Assembly (NCBI RefSeq): GCF_002939985.1
Contig: NZ_MDFM01000001.1
Coordinates: 258,917 to 295,703 of the forward strand
DNA: 36,787 nt
Reading direction: 5' to 3'
Origin: Xanthomonas hortorum pv. cynarae
Lineage (GTDB): Bacteria; Pseudomonadota; Gammaproteobacteria; Xanthomonadales; Xanthomonadaceae
Below are positions 1 to 9,084 of the stretch, in pieces. Position 1 is the stretch's first letter, and each line of letters opens with the position of its first letter. The notes beneath the pieces were generated by a model. It ran no database searches. It was not told the DNA's origin and was given only the letters and a program-made list of their open reading frames with translations. A program made the translations under genes and the position numbers.

Positions 1-80
1 AGCTGATCGGATGCACAGTTATCCAGACAACGCGTGTCATGCCTTGCTTGCAAACATGCACACCGACCATCTCCACTGGT

Positions 81-182
81 CCTTGCCCGCTCACCGTCGC
101 GGGACCTTACGCGGCATGGATGCCGCGTAAGAGCCTACATGGACGTACTTGCGGCGTGTCCCGCGACGGTGGGCGGGCAAGG
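81..182. repeat. Nested palindromic intergenic repeat
   Basis: The outer arms are 25 nt each, 81-105 and 158-182, and are reverse complements with one mismatch. Between them lies a perfect 12-bp palindrome, CTTACGCGGCAT (106-117) with ATGCCGCGTAAG (120-131), separated by two bases. The DNA could extrude as a cruciform, and a transcript could fold into a long forked hairpin. No protein-coding signal is convincing here. I recognise it as the kind of dispersed intergenic palindrome common in Xanthomonas genomes, but copy number cannot be judged from one window. Confidence 0.8.
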
Positions 183-220
183 GCCCTGCAGCCAAGTCGC
201 AGCTCAGCGGCCCTCTAACA

Positions 221-284
221 GATGGCGTGAAGTGGTTTAGCTGGTCGCTGTAAGAGCGCTGACTAAACCACTACGCTCATCGCC
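221..284. repeat. Imperfect inverted repeat upstream of the macroglobulin gene
   Basis: The arms AGTGGTTTAG (231-240) and CTAAACCACT (263-272) are perfect complements over 10 bp. The pairing extends imperfectly outwards from gatggcgtga (221-230) to the bases around 273-284. There is no T tract, so it does not look like a simple terminator. It may be a regulator site, a leader hairpin for the downstream gene, or part of the adjacent repeat. The rest of 1-429 shows no gene I can support. Confidence 0.5.
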
Positions 285-429
285 AGTCGTGCGCACCTGT
301 GCCATCGCGACGCTAGCCTTGCAGCGCACGATCACCGCCTATCGGTAAGTGCCAAAGTCGTCGCACCACCGCCATCGGCGATATGCGCGGCATCGCTATA
401 CTTGCGTCCTCAGTCATGGGGTAGCACGA

Positions 430-3400
430 ATGGACAGCCAGCAATCAGGGATGAAGTGGTCGGGCACGCGGCGCATATTGCTGTGGGTGGTGTTGCTGAC
501 CGTGGCGATCGGCGGGGTGGCGTGCAAGCGCAACGAAAGCGGCCAGTTGCCCACCGCCAGCGGCGAGGCGATCAAGGCCGACAAGCAGGCGATTACCGGC
601 TTTGCGCTGGCACGTGCCTATCCCGACCAGACCAGCGACGGCTTGTCGCTGGCGCTGGAATTCTCGCGGCCGCTGGTCGGCACGCAGGATTTCGATGCGC
701 TGGTGCGCTTCGAGGAAAAGGTCGGCACCGGCGACAGCAGCTGGTCGCTGTCCGATGACGGCAAGACGCTGCGCTACCCGTACGTGGAAGCGGCCAAGGA
801 CTACACCGTGCTGGTCGATGCCAACCTGCTGGCCGCCGATGGCAGCCGCCTGGGCAAGCCGCTCAAGCAAAAGGTCTATACCGGGCAGCTCAAGCCTGTG
901 GCCGGGTTCGCTTCGCAAGGTAGCGTACTGCCTGCGCGCGAGAGCCGTGGCCTGCCGGTGGTGTCGGTCAACGTGCCTGAGGTGGACGTTGAATTTTTGC
1001 GCGTGCGCGAGAAATCGCTGCCGGCCTTCTTTCAGCAGTTTCAGCGCGGCGGTCGTCGCGGCAGCTGGGAGCTGGAAAGTGAGTACAGCGACAAGGAACC
1101 GCTGTCCAAGCTGGCCGACCCGGTCTACGTCAATCGTTTCATTCTTGGCGGTAAGCAGAACGAGCGCGTGCTGACCTACCTGCCCACGCAGGACATCAAG
1201 GAACTGCAGGAGCCGGGCCTGTACTTCGCGGTGATGAAGCGCGCCGGTAGTTTCGATAATGGTTTCGATACCGCGTTCTTCACCGTCAGCGACATCGGCC
1301 TGCACACGCGTGCGTACAAGGACAAGCTCTTCGTGCACACCGCCTCGCTGCAGAGCGGTGAGCCGATCAAGAATGTGGAAGTGCGCATCCTCGATGCCAA
1401 GGGCGAGCTGTTCCTCAAGGGCGCCACCGACGGTAACGGCAATGCGTTGCTCAACTACACGCTCGATGCAGGTCACGTGCTGACGGCGCGCAGCAAGACC
1501 GATATCTCGGTGCTGCCGTTCAACCAGCCGGCGCTGGATCTGAGCGAATTTGCGGTGGCCGGGCGCCAGAGTGCCTGGTTCGATGTGTTCGCCTGGGCCG
1601 GCCGGGATCTGTATCGCCCCGGCGAGACCATGCGCGTGTCGGCGATCCTGCGCGATAACGACGGCAAGCCGACCAAGCCGCAGCCAGTGTTCCTGCGCCT
1701 CAAGCAGCCGGACGGCAAGACCTTCCGCGAGACCAGACTGCAGCCCGGCGAGCAGGGCTATTTCGAGTTCACCCAGCAGATTCCGGCCGATGCGCCGACC
1801 GGGCGCTGGCAGGTGGAATTCCGCACCGATCCGGCCAGCAAGGACGCCGTGCAGGGCATGACCGTGCGCGTGGAAGAGTTCTTGCCCGAGCGAATGAAGC
1901 TGGATCTGGATGCCGCGCAAAAGACCTTGAGTGCCGGCCAGCCGTTCAAGCTGGTCGCCAATGCGGCGTACCTGTATGGCGCGCCGGCCGATGGCAACCG
2001 CTTCACCGCCAAGCTCGCGGTCAGCGTCGAGCAGCATCCGCTGGAGTCCTTGCCGGGCTGGTTCTTTGGCGACCCCACGCTGGAGCTGCCGCGCGAAGCC
2101 AAGGACGTGATCGATACCGAGTTCGGCAGCGACGGCGTATTGCGCGAAGACATCGCGCTGCCCGCCGAAGCCAAGCCGGTGAGCACGATTGCGGCGGTGG
2201 TGTCCGGCAGCGTGTACGAAACCGGCGGGCGCACCGTCACCCGCACCGTCAAGCGCGTGCTGTGGCCGGCCAAGGCGCTGGTCGGCGTGCGCCCCTTGTT
2301 CGACGACAAAGACGGCGCCGATGCCAATGGCACTGCGCGCTTTGAAATCACCCGCGTGGATGCCGATGGCAAGCCGCAACCGGCCAAGGGCCTGAAAGCC
2401 ACGCTGGTGCGCGAGCTGCGTGATTACCACTGGAACTACACCGACGACCATTGGGATTACGACTTCACCCGCCGCTTCGAGAACAAGGACACGCGCACGC
2501 TCGACATCGGCAGCGGCAATGCCAAGCTTGATGTGCCGGTGGAGTGGGGCGAGTACCGCCTGGACGTGTTCGACTCGGCCACCGGGCTGACCACGCGCTA
2601 CCCGTTCCGCGCCGGCTGGAGCTGGAACGACGAAAACCGCGGCCTGGACGCGCGCCCGGACAAGGTCAAGCTGGCGCTGGACAAGACCGGCTACCGCGCT
2701 GGCGACACGCTCACCGTCACGCTGACCCCGCCGCATGCCGGTAAGGGCGTGTTGTTGGTGGAAAGCGACAAGCTGCTGTACGTGCAGGACATCGACGTCA
2801 AGCCGGGCAGCAGCTTCGAAATCCCGGTGACGGAAGGCTGGGAGCGCCACGATGTCTACGTCACCGCGTTGGTATTCCGCGGTGGCAGTGCGCCGAGCAA
2901 GATCACCCCGGCGCGTGCGCTGGGCGTTGCATTTGTGCCGATGGATCGCAAGACGCGACGTGTGGCGGTGGGCTTGGCTGCGCCCAAGCAGATGCGCCCC
3001 GAGCAGGCGTTGCCGGTGACGGTGAGCGTGCCGGAGTTGGCCGGCAAGGCCGCGCACGTGACCATCTCGGCGGTGGACGTGGGCATCCTCAACATCACCC
3101 GCTTCCCGGTGCCCGATGCCAACGCGCAGTTCTTCGCGCAGCGCCGGTTGGGTACCGATTCCTACGATATCTATGGGCGGGTGATCGAAAGTTTCGAAGG
3201 CGCCAGCGGCAAGCTCAAGTTCGGCGGCGACATGGCCCTGGAAGCGTTGCCGCAGGCCAAACGCCCGACCGCGCGCGTGCAGACCGTGGACCTGTTTTCA
3301 GGCTCGGTGAAACTCGATGCCAAGGGCAATGCGCGCGTGCAGCTGCCGGTGCCGGATTTCAACGGCACCTTGCGGGTCTCGGCGTTGGTGTATTCGGACA

Positions 3401-5352
3401 CGCGGTTCGGTAATCACGATATGGAAACCGTGGTGCGCGCGCCGATCCTGGCCGAGGCCAGCATGCCGCGCGTCATGGCGCCGGGCGACCGCAGTACGGT
3501 GACGCTGGATGTGCAGAACTTCACCGGCAAACCGGGCGAGTTCAATGTGCGCGTCGAGGGTATCGGCCCACTGGCCATTGCCGAGGCGTCGCGCAGCGTC
3601 AAGCTCGGTGTGGATGCCAAGCAGACGCTGAGCTTCCCGTTGAGCGCCACCGAAGGCTATAGCGTGGCCAAGGTGCGCGTGCGTGTGGACGGCAATGGCT
3701 TCAAGGCCGACCGCAGCTACGACCTGCCGGTGCGTGCGGGTTGGCCGCAGGTGTTGCGTGCGCAGACGCGCGTGCTCGATCCGCTGGCGCCGATCACCCT
3801 GGACAGCGGCTTTGCCGATGGCCTGATGGCCGGCTCGGTGACCGCACGGATGGTGGTCAGCCCGTTGCCGCCGATTCCGTTCGCCAGCGCCTTGCAAGGG
3901 GCGTTGGAGTATCCGTACGGCTGCGCCGAGCAGACCACCAGCAAGGGCTATGCGGCGCTGCTGCTCGACGATGCCACTGCCAAGGCGCTGGGCACCAAGG
4001 GGCTGGATGCGGCCACGCGCCGCGAGCGCATGGAAGGTGCGTTCGGTCGCCTGGCCTCGATGCAGATCGCCAGCGGGCATTTTTCGATGTGGGGCGACGA
4101 CGGTTACGTCAATCCGGGCCTGACGCCTTACATCGCCGAGTTCCTGCTCGACGCCAAGGACGCTGGTTTTGCCGTGCCCGACAACGTGCTGCAGAAAGCG
4201 CTTAATCGGCTCAGCGAAGACCTGCTGTCCGGTGGCAACGAGTTCTACGGGCAGGATCGTCGCGACAACCTGAAGTTCGCCAATCAGGCCTGGTCGGGGT
4301 ACGTGTTGGCACGCGTCAATCGCGCTCCGCTGGGCACGCTGCGCGCGCTGTACGACAACCAGCGCGACAAGGCACTGACCGGTTTGTCGCTGGTGCATCT
4401 GGGTGCGGCATTGTCGCTGCAGGGCGATACCAAGCGCGGCGAGGCGGCGATCAAGGCAGGGTTCGCCAAGGACAGCAGCGAGCGTCCGCTGTACTTCGCC
4501 GATTACGGCAGTGCGATCCGCGACGATGCGTTGATGATGGCGCTGCTGCACGAGCGTGGCTTGTCCAAGCCCGAGTACGACACCCGTGCGGTTGCGCTAG
4601 GCCGCGCGCTGGATGCACGTCGCGCCACCGGCTGGCTGTGGCTGAGCACGCAGGAGCAGGTGGCGCTTGCGCGCTTGGGCAAGGCCTTGATGGTCGTGCA
4701 GGGCAAGCAGGTCTCCGGCACGCTGACCGTGGGAGGCGAGGCGCAGGAGATTGCGCCGGCGCGCCTGTTCGGGCGCAGTTTCGACAGCGCCGCCTTGGCG
4801 CGCGGCGTGCAGTTCGCACCGCAGGGCGAGGCCCCGATGTACGCCAGCCTGGAAGTGGCCGGCATCCCGCGCAGCGCGCCGGAGCCGGACACGCGCAACC
4901 TCAGCGTGGAGCGCAGCTGGTACACCACCGACGGCAAACCGTGGACGCCGCGCCCGCTGAAAGAAGGCGAAGCGTTGATCGTGCGGGTGGTCATCACCGC
5001 CAACAGCAGCATGCCGGACGCGTTGCTCACCGACCTGTTGCCGGCCGGCCTGGAGATCGAGAACTTCAATCTGGGCGATGCCAAACAGTGGGCCGATGTA
5101 GTGGTGGACGGCATCGGCATCAGCGAGCGTTCCAGCGCCGCCGACGTCAAGCACGAAGAGTTCCGCGACGACCGCTATGTGGCCGCGCTGGCGCTGTCCT
5201 CGGGCAGCAAGGCGCAGGTGTATTACCTGGTGCGTGCAGTCACGCCGGGCACGTACACGGTGCCGCCGTCGTTGGTGGAAGACATGTATCGCCCGGAGCT
5301 GCGCGGTGTGGGGCGCAGTACGCCGGCAACGATGACGGTGGTGCAGCCGTAA
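430..5352 (+). CDS. Alpha-2-macroglobulin family lipoprotein (YfhM-like)
   Basis: Predicted protein of 1640 residues, close to E. coli YfhM/ECAM (about 1650). An N-terminal hydrophobic stretch (residues 16-31) ends in G-G-V-A-C, a lipobox with lipidated Cys32, so the protein should be anchored in the periplasm. The macroglobulin-type beta domains are followed by the thioester motif Y-G-C-A-E-Q (Cys1165, Gln1168) and an alpha/alpha-toroid-like region. In the family, such proteins trap proteases: bait-region cleavage exposes the thioester, which links covalently to the attacker. The frame stays open upstream to a GTG at 349, but that would put a basic 27-residue extension before the signal peptide. 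ATG 430 or ATG 451 fits better. The family partner gene pbpC lies about 5.7 kb downstream on the same strand. A long antisense ORF over this gene is a codon-bias shadow. Confidence 0.93.
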   Translation: MDSQQSGMKWSGTRRILLWVVLLTVAIGGVACKRNESGQLPTASGEAIKADKQAITGFALARAYPDQTSDGLSLALEFSRPLVGTQDFDALVRFEEKVGTGDSSWSLSDDGKTLRYPYVEAAKDYTVLVDANLLAADGSRLGKPLKQKVYTGQLKPVAGFASQGSVLPARESRGLPVVSVNVPEVDVEFLRVREKSLPAFFQQFQRGGRRGSWELESEYSDKEPLSKLADPVYVNRFILGGKQNERVLTYLPTQDIKELQEPGLYFAVMKRAGSFDNGFDTAFFTVSDIGLHTRAYKDKLFVHTASLQSGEPIKNVEVRILDAKGELFLKGATDGNGNALLNYTLDAGHVLTARSKTDISVLPFNQPALDLSEFAVAGRQSAWFDVFAWAGRDLYRPGETMRVSAILRDNDGKPTKPQPVFLRLKQPDGKTFRETRLQPGEQGYFEFTQQIPADAPTGRWQVEFRTDPASKDAVQGMTVRVEEFLPERMKLDLDAAQKTLSAGQPFKLVANAAYLYGAPADGNRFTAKLAVSVEQHPLESLPGWFFGDPTLELPREAKDVIDTEFGSDGVLREDIALPAEAKPVSTIAAVVSGSVYETGGRTVTRTVKRVLWPAKALVGVRPLFDDKDGADANGTARFEITRVDADGKPQPAKGLKATLVRELRDYHWNYTDDHWDYDFTRRFENKDTRTLDIGSGNAKLDVPVEWGEYRLDVFDSATGLTTRYPFRAGWSWNDENRGLDARPDKVKLALDKTGYRAGDTLTVTLTPPHAGKGVLLVESDKLLYVQDIDVKPGSSFEIPVTEGWERHDVYVTALVFRGGSAPSKITPARALGVAFVPMDRKTRRVAVGLAAPKQMRPEQALPVTVSVPELAGKAAHVTISAVDVGILNITRFPVPDANAQFFAQRRLGTDSYDIYGRVIESFEGASGKLKFGGDMALEALPQAKRPTARVQTVDLFSGSVKLDAKGNARVQLPVPDFNGTLRVSALVYSDTRFGNHDMETVVRAPILAEASMPRVMAPGDRSTVTLDVQNFTGKPGEFNVRVEGIGPLAIAEASRSVKLGVDAKQTLSFPLSATEGYSVAKVRVRVDGNGFKADRSYDLPVRAGWPQVLRAQTRVLDPLAPITLDSGFADGLMAGSVTARMVVSPLPPIPFASALQGALEYPYGCAEQTTSKGYAALLLDDATAKALGTKGLDAATRRERMEGAFGRLASMQIASGHFSMWGDDGYVNPGLTPYIAEFLLDAKDAGFAVPDNVLQKALNRLSEDLLSGGNEFYGQDRRDNLKFANQAWSGYVLARVNRAPLGTLRALYDNQRDKALTGLSLVHLGAALSLQGDTKRGEAAIKAGFAKDSSERPLYFADYGSAIRDDALMMALLHERGLSKPEYDTRAVALGRALDARRATGWLWLSTQEQVALARLGKALMVVQGKQVSGTLTVGGEAQEIAPARLFGRSFDSAALARGVQFAPQGEAPMYASLEVAGIPRSAPEPDTRNLSVERSWYTTDGKPWTPRPLKEGEALIVRVVITANSSMPDALLTDLLPAGLEIENFNLGDAKQWADVVVDGIGISERSSAADVKHEEFRDDRYVAALALSSGSKAQVYYLVRAVTPGTYTVPPSLVEDMYRPELRGVGRSTPATMTVVQP

Positions 5353-5387
5353 GGCCGCGCTATCCCTGACAGGTCGCCGAAACCATC

Positions 5388-5612
5388 CCTTTTCCCCTCG
5401 GGAGAAGGTGCCCCGTAAGGGGCGGATGAGGGTACGTGCGAAGCCTCATGTCATTCATTACCGAGTGGCTTCGCCCCGCACCCTCACCCCAACCCCTCTC
5501 CCGCAGGGAGAGGGGCTTTATTCCCTTCTCCCCACGGGAGAAGATGCCTCGTAGGGGCGGATGAGGGTACGAACGAAGCCTCGTGTGATTCATTACCGAG
5601 TGGCTTCGCCCC
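5388..5612. repeat. Tandem direct repeat (about 90 bp x 2) with hairpin cores
   Basis: Two copies of a unit of about 90 bp lie at 5388-5477 and 5523-5612. Both carry a hairpin core ending in GGGAGAAG, then the shared strings GGGGCGGATGAGGGTACG and CATTACCGAGTGGCTTCG. The 45 bp between them contains a second hairpin (CCCCTCTCCC/GGGAGAGGGG, about 5494-5516) followed by a short T-rich run that could terminate the macroglobulin transcript. The rest of 5353-5778 contains no gene. The same hairpin core recurs near 16567-16587. Confidence 0.75.
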
Positions 5613-5778
5613 CCAACCCATCTCCCGACAGGGGAGCGGCTTGCTTCGCATGCCGAGACATCATTGCGCAGTGTCTTTTCAGTGCGATGCAGGCGACACG
5701 CAAGGGTCATTTTTACTGGCTACGGTGGCGTGCTTTCTTACAGGCGCGGCGTCCTTGCTGCGCGACTTCCGGGATTCC

Positions 5779-8700
5779 ATGCAGCGCTCCGATTCGTACC
5801 GTTTGCACTTGTCCGTTCTCGCCGTGGCCATTGCGGCATGTTCGCCAGCCTTGCATGCACGTGCCAATGGGCGGGCATCTATCCCCGCCGACGCCGCAGC
5901 TCAGACGACCTCTGCGGTTATGGCCACAACCGCCAGCGCATCAGCGAGTACAGCTACAGCGGTAACTACAGGGACAGCTACAGCTACAGCTACAGCTACA
6001 GGGACAGCTACAGCTACAGCTACAGCTACTAATGACGAAGTAACCAAGTCCGATGCTGACGTTGCGACTGCAAAACAACATTCTTCATCGTCACTAGATG
6101 CATCTGCAGATTCCATAGATCCCGCATCACCCGCATCACCCGCATCACCCGCATCGCCACAAGACGAAACAACCAACAACGACACACCGTCCACCACCAA
6201 ATCCGGCGTGCAAACGCTCGACGCCATGCAGGTCACCGGCGTGCGTCGTGCCAATGCCGCCGCAGTGGAAAGCAAGCGCGCAGCGACCAATATCACCGAC
6301 GTCATCAGCGCCACCGATGTACGAGCCTTGCCCGACAGCACCATCGTCGAAGCGCTGCGCCGCGTGCCTGGCTTATCCGTGTTGCCAGCTACCGACAACG
6401 AGCACCCGCGCGACGAAGCGGCCACGCCGGTCTTGCGCGGCCTGGGCCCGTCGTACAACAACGTCACCATCGATGGCTTGACCATCGCCTCGCCCGGCAC
6501 GCCGAACGGCACGCTCGGCTCGATCACCCGTGGCGTGCGGTTGGATTTGTTGCCGGCCTCGATGGTCAGCGAGTTGCAGGTGGTCAAGACCTTTACGCCC
6601 GATCTGGATCCCAACGCCACGGGTGGGGCGATCAACCTCAAGACGCGCAGCGCGTTCGAAAACGGTGGCAAGCCGTTCTTCAGTGCCGAGGCGGCGCTCG
6701 GCCACGCCAACGATGTCGGCAAGCCGCGCGATCAGGACGACCCCGGCTATCGCTTGAATGCCACCGGCAGCCGCACCTTCGGTAGCGAGCAGCAATACGG
6801 CTTCACGCTGTCGGCCAACTACCAGACGCTGAGCAGCTACACCGAAACCCATATGACCACCGACACGGTGCACTACGGGTTCTACGACAACAACGGCGTG
6901 CTGCAGACCGGTGCCAACCTGGGCAATGGCTGGGCGGTGCCGCAACAGGACAAGTATTGGTACGTGCAGAATCAGCGCGACCGTTATGGCGTCACCGGCA
7001 AGTTCGAGGTGCATCCTAGCGCTGCGCTGGAAGCCTATGCGATGGCCGGCTATTACTATTTCAAGGACAACATGGAGCGCAACGAGGTCCTTATCGACCC
7101 GCGCAACCGTGGCCAGGTGTTCAATCAGACCGCCACGTCCGGCAGCTATCCCGGTGGCGATATCGAGGTGGGCTATTCGAATCAGATCGTCACCACGCGC
7201 ACCAAGGTGGCGCAGTTGGGCACGATCTGGCGGCCCACCGATCGGCAGCAGTTTTCTGCACGCGGTGCGTGGTCGGATGCGACCTATGACGAGCCGATCC
7301 GCATGATCAAGTACGCCACCGGCATCACCCGCGCCGCGCCCGTGCCGGTGGGCCAGACCGGCAGTGGCGTGACCATCAATGCCACGCCCAACTACGCGTT
7401 CAATTACGACACCTCCGGCTTCGATCAGCGCTTCGGCGTTTCGCCGCAGGCCTACAACAACCTGGACAACTACAGCCTGTCGTACTGGCGCCCGGACTAT
7501 AAACGCACCGCGGCCGATCGCATCCTCACCGGCCGGCTCGATTACGGCTTCAATCAGGGCGAAAGCGATCAAGGCATCGGCTTTGCGGCAGGCGTGTCGT
7601 ACACCACCGACAAGCCGTCTTACGACATCTTCCGCGTCGAGTATCAGCCCAACACCAGCGCGCCGGCCTTCGGCCTGGCCGATGTGGCGGGCACCGGCAG
7701 GGCGCCGATGCGCTATGCCGGCCTGAACCTGATCACCATCGATCCAGACAAGGCCAATCGCGTGCTCGCTGCAACGCCGCTGAGCGCGTTCAACAGCACC
7801 GATCAGCAGGCTTTCAGCAATCAGGACAACTTCACCCACACCGAAAAAACCTTCGGCAGCTACGGCCTGGTCAGCTATCGCAGCGAGCGTTTCAACGTGC
7901 AGGGCGGCCTGCACTTCGATAGCACCAAGCTCAACACGGTCGGCCGCCAGCGGCAGCTGGACACCGCCACCAATCGCTACGTGTATGTCGATAACCCGAC
8001 CAATGCGGACTACGACTATCTGCTGCCCTCGGCGATCATGACCTACCACCTGACCGATGCCTTGGACCTGCGCGCCGGTGCCAGCCGCACGCTGGGCCGC
8101 CCACCGTACGATGCGTATGCAGCGCGCACCTCGATCGGCTTCGTCAACACCGCCGACGCCGGCAATCCGAATGCACAAGGCGTCACCGTCACCATCGGCA
8201 ACCCGGACATCAAGCCGCGCGTGTCCAATAACCTGGATCTGTCGCTGGAATGGCGTTTGCCCGGCGATTTCGACGCGTTTGCCTCCACCGCCGTGTTCGA
8301 CAAGCGCATCCAGGACGAGATCTTTACGCTCTCGCGCACCGACAGCTTCACCTTCGACGGCACCACCTACGCCAATGCGCTGATCAGTACGCCGGCCAAT
8401 GCTGCAAAGGCGCGTATCCGCGGGGTGGAGTTCAACGGCATCGTCAATACCCTGGCGCCGATCGCGCCATGGCTGAGCGGTGTCGGCTTCAGTGCGAACT
8501 TCGCCGTGCTCGATGGCAGCCTGGATGTGCCCTATAGCGTCGGCAGCGGCAGTAACGTGGCCCAGCGTGAGCGCAAGCTCGACAACCTGGTCGGCCAGCC
8601 GGACTACACCGCCAATGCCACGCTGTTCTACAACACCGGCGGGCTGGAGCTGCGCGCAGCCTACAACCGTCAGGGCAAGGCCTTGCGCGCGATCGTCAGC

Positions 8701-8919
8701 AATATCGATTGGCAGGACTTGTACTGGTCGCCGCGCTCGCAACTCGACTTCACTGCAACCTACGCGATCAGCAAGCAACTCAGCCTGATCGGTCAGGTCA
8801 GCAACCTCACCCACAGCCGCATCACCAGCGTGACCGGTCCCGGACAGAATCTGCTCAAGGACAGTTACTCGGTGCCCACCACCTATTGGTTCGGTCTGCG
8901 CTTTACGCCGACGTTTTAA
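5779..8919 (+). CDS. TonB-dependent outer-membrane receptor
   Basis: Predicted protein of 1046 residues from ATG 5779, chosen because it starts a clean signal peptide (residues 1-29, cleavage after L-H-A-R-A). Upstream in-frame codons lie inside the repeat region. A low-complexity Ala/Thr/Ser/Pro linker covers residues 30-145, including two 10-residue TA-rich repeats and a P-A-S repeat. A TonB-box-like segment (L-D-A-M-Q-V-T-G-V, 147-155) precedes the plug, with L-P-D-S-T-I-V-E-A-L-R-R-V-P-G and N-A-T-G-G-A-I-N-L motifs. The barrel ends in a terminal Phe as expected for Bam recognition. The form matches the large Xanthomonas/Caulobacter TonB receptor subfamily (TIGR01782-like). The substrate is unknown. 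The next gene encodes a secreted phosphodiesterase, so glycerophosphodiesters or a related phosphate source are possible, but this is inference. Confidence 0.93.
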   Translation: MQRSDSYRLHLSVLAVAIAACSPALHARANGRASIPADAAAQTTSAVMATTASASASTATAVTTGTATATATATGTATATATATNDEVTKSDADVATAKQHSSSSLDASADSIDPASPASPASPASPQDETTNNDTPSTTKSGVQTLDAMQVTGVRRANAAAVESKRAATNITDVISATDVRALPDSTIVEALRRVPGLSVLPATDNEHPRDEAATPVLRGLGPSYNNVTIDGLTIASPGTPNGTLGSITRGVRLDLLPASMVSELQVVKTFTPDLDPNATGGAINLKTRSAFENGGKPFFSAEAALGHANDVGKPRDQDDPGYRLNATGSRTFGSEQQYGFTLSANYQTLSSYTETHMTTDTVHYGFYDNNGVLQTGANLGNGWAVPQQDKYWYVQNQRDRYGVTGKFEVHPSAALEAYAMAGYYYFKDNMERNEVLIDPRNRGQVFNQTATSGSYPGGDIEVGYSNQIVTTRTKVAQLGTIWRPTDRQQFSARGAWSDATYDEPIRMIKYATGITRAAPVPVGQTGSGVTINATPNYAFNYDTSGFDQRFGVSPQAYNNLDNYSLSYWRPDYKRTAADRILTGRLDYGFNQGESDQGIGFAAGVSYTTDKPSYDIFRVEYQPNTSAPAFGLADVAGTGRAPMRYAGLNLITIDPDKANRVLAATPLSAFNSTDQQAFSNQDNFTHTEKTFGSYGLVSYRSERFNVQGGLHFDSTKLNTVGRQRQLDTATNRYVYVDNPTNADYDYLLPSAIMTYHLTDALDLRAGASRTLGRPPYDAYAARTSIGFVNTADAGNPNAQGVTVTIGNPDIKPRVSNNLDLSLEWRLPGDFDAFASTAVFDKRIQDEIFTLSRTDSFTFDGTTYANALISTPANAAKARIRGVEFNGIVNTLAPIAPWLSGVGFSANFAVLDGSLDVPYSVGSGSNVAQRERKLDNLVGQPDYTANATLFYNTGGLELRAAYNRQGKALRAIVSNIDWQDLYWSPRSQLDFTATYAISKQLSLIGQVSNLTHSRITSVTGPGQNLLKDSYSVPTTYWFGLRFTPTF
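5968..6027 (+). repeat. In-frame 30-bp tandem repeat made of ACAGCT hexamers
   Basis: Two 30-bp units, each ACAGGG followed by ACAGCT-type hexamers, lie head to tail. Similar hexamers begin already near 5950. They encode two copies of a G-T-A-T-A-T-A-T-A-T decamer in the linker between the signal peptide and the plug of the TonB receptor. The unit length is a multiple of three, so slippage would change linker length without a frameshift. Confidence 0.85.
6121..6156 (+). repeat. In-frame 9-bp tandem repeat (P-A-S x4)
   Basis: Four tandem copies of CCCGCATCA, the last with a substitution, encode repeated Pro-Ala-Ser in the receptor's N-terminal linker. This is a second length-variable tract within 100 bp of the hexamer repeat. 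Confidence 0.85.
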
Positions 8920-9084
8920 GCACGGCGAATGGCGCGTCGTCAGCGGTCGTCAGGTGCGTGCGGGCAGCTCGGAAAAAAGTGGAGTGTGCAGGTGAGTGGA
9001 TGCCGCACCGAGCATCGTGCATCGGCCGCGCTCGCTCGACGCACGCGCAGTCGTTCTGTTTATTCTTTCAAGCGGAGTCGTTCG

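Noticed and set aside
34..240. Small frame of 68 codons at the left end
   Set aside because: It is entirely made of the nested palindrome and has no ribosome-binding site.
445..4551. Long minus-strand frames opposite the macroglobulin gene (870 and 417 codons)
   Set aside because: They mirror the high-GC codon bias of the plus-strand gene, have no family motifs and are rich in His/Arg/Gln, typical of shadows.
5950..6156. CRISPR-like array
   Set aside because: Repeat units of 6-30 bp with no unique spacers, in frame within a receptor gene; simple tandem repeats.
6373..8814. Minus-strand frame of 813 codons opposite the TonB receptor
   Set aside because: Third-position GC shadow of a clear receptor gene; no recognisable domains.
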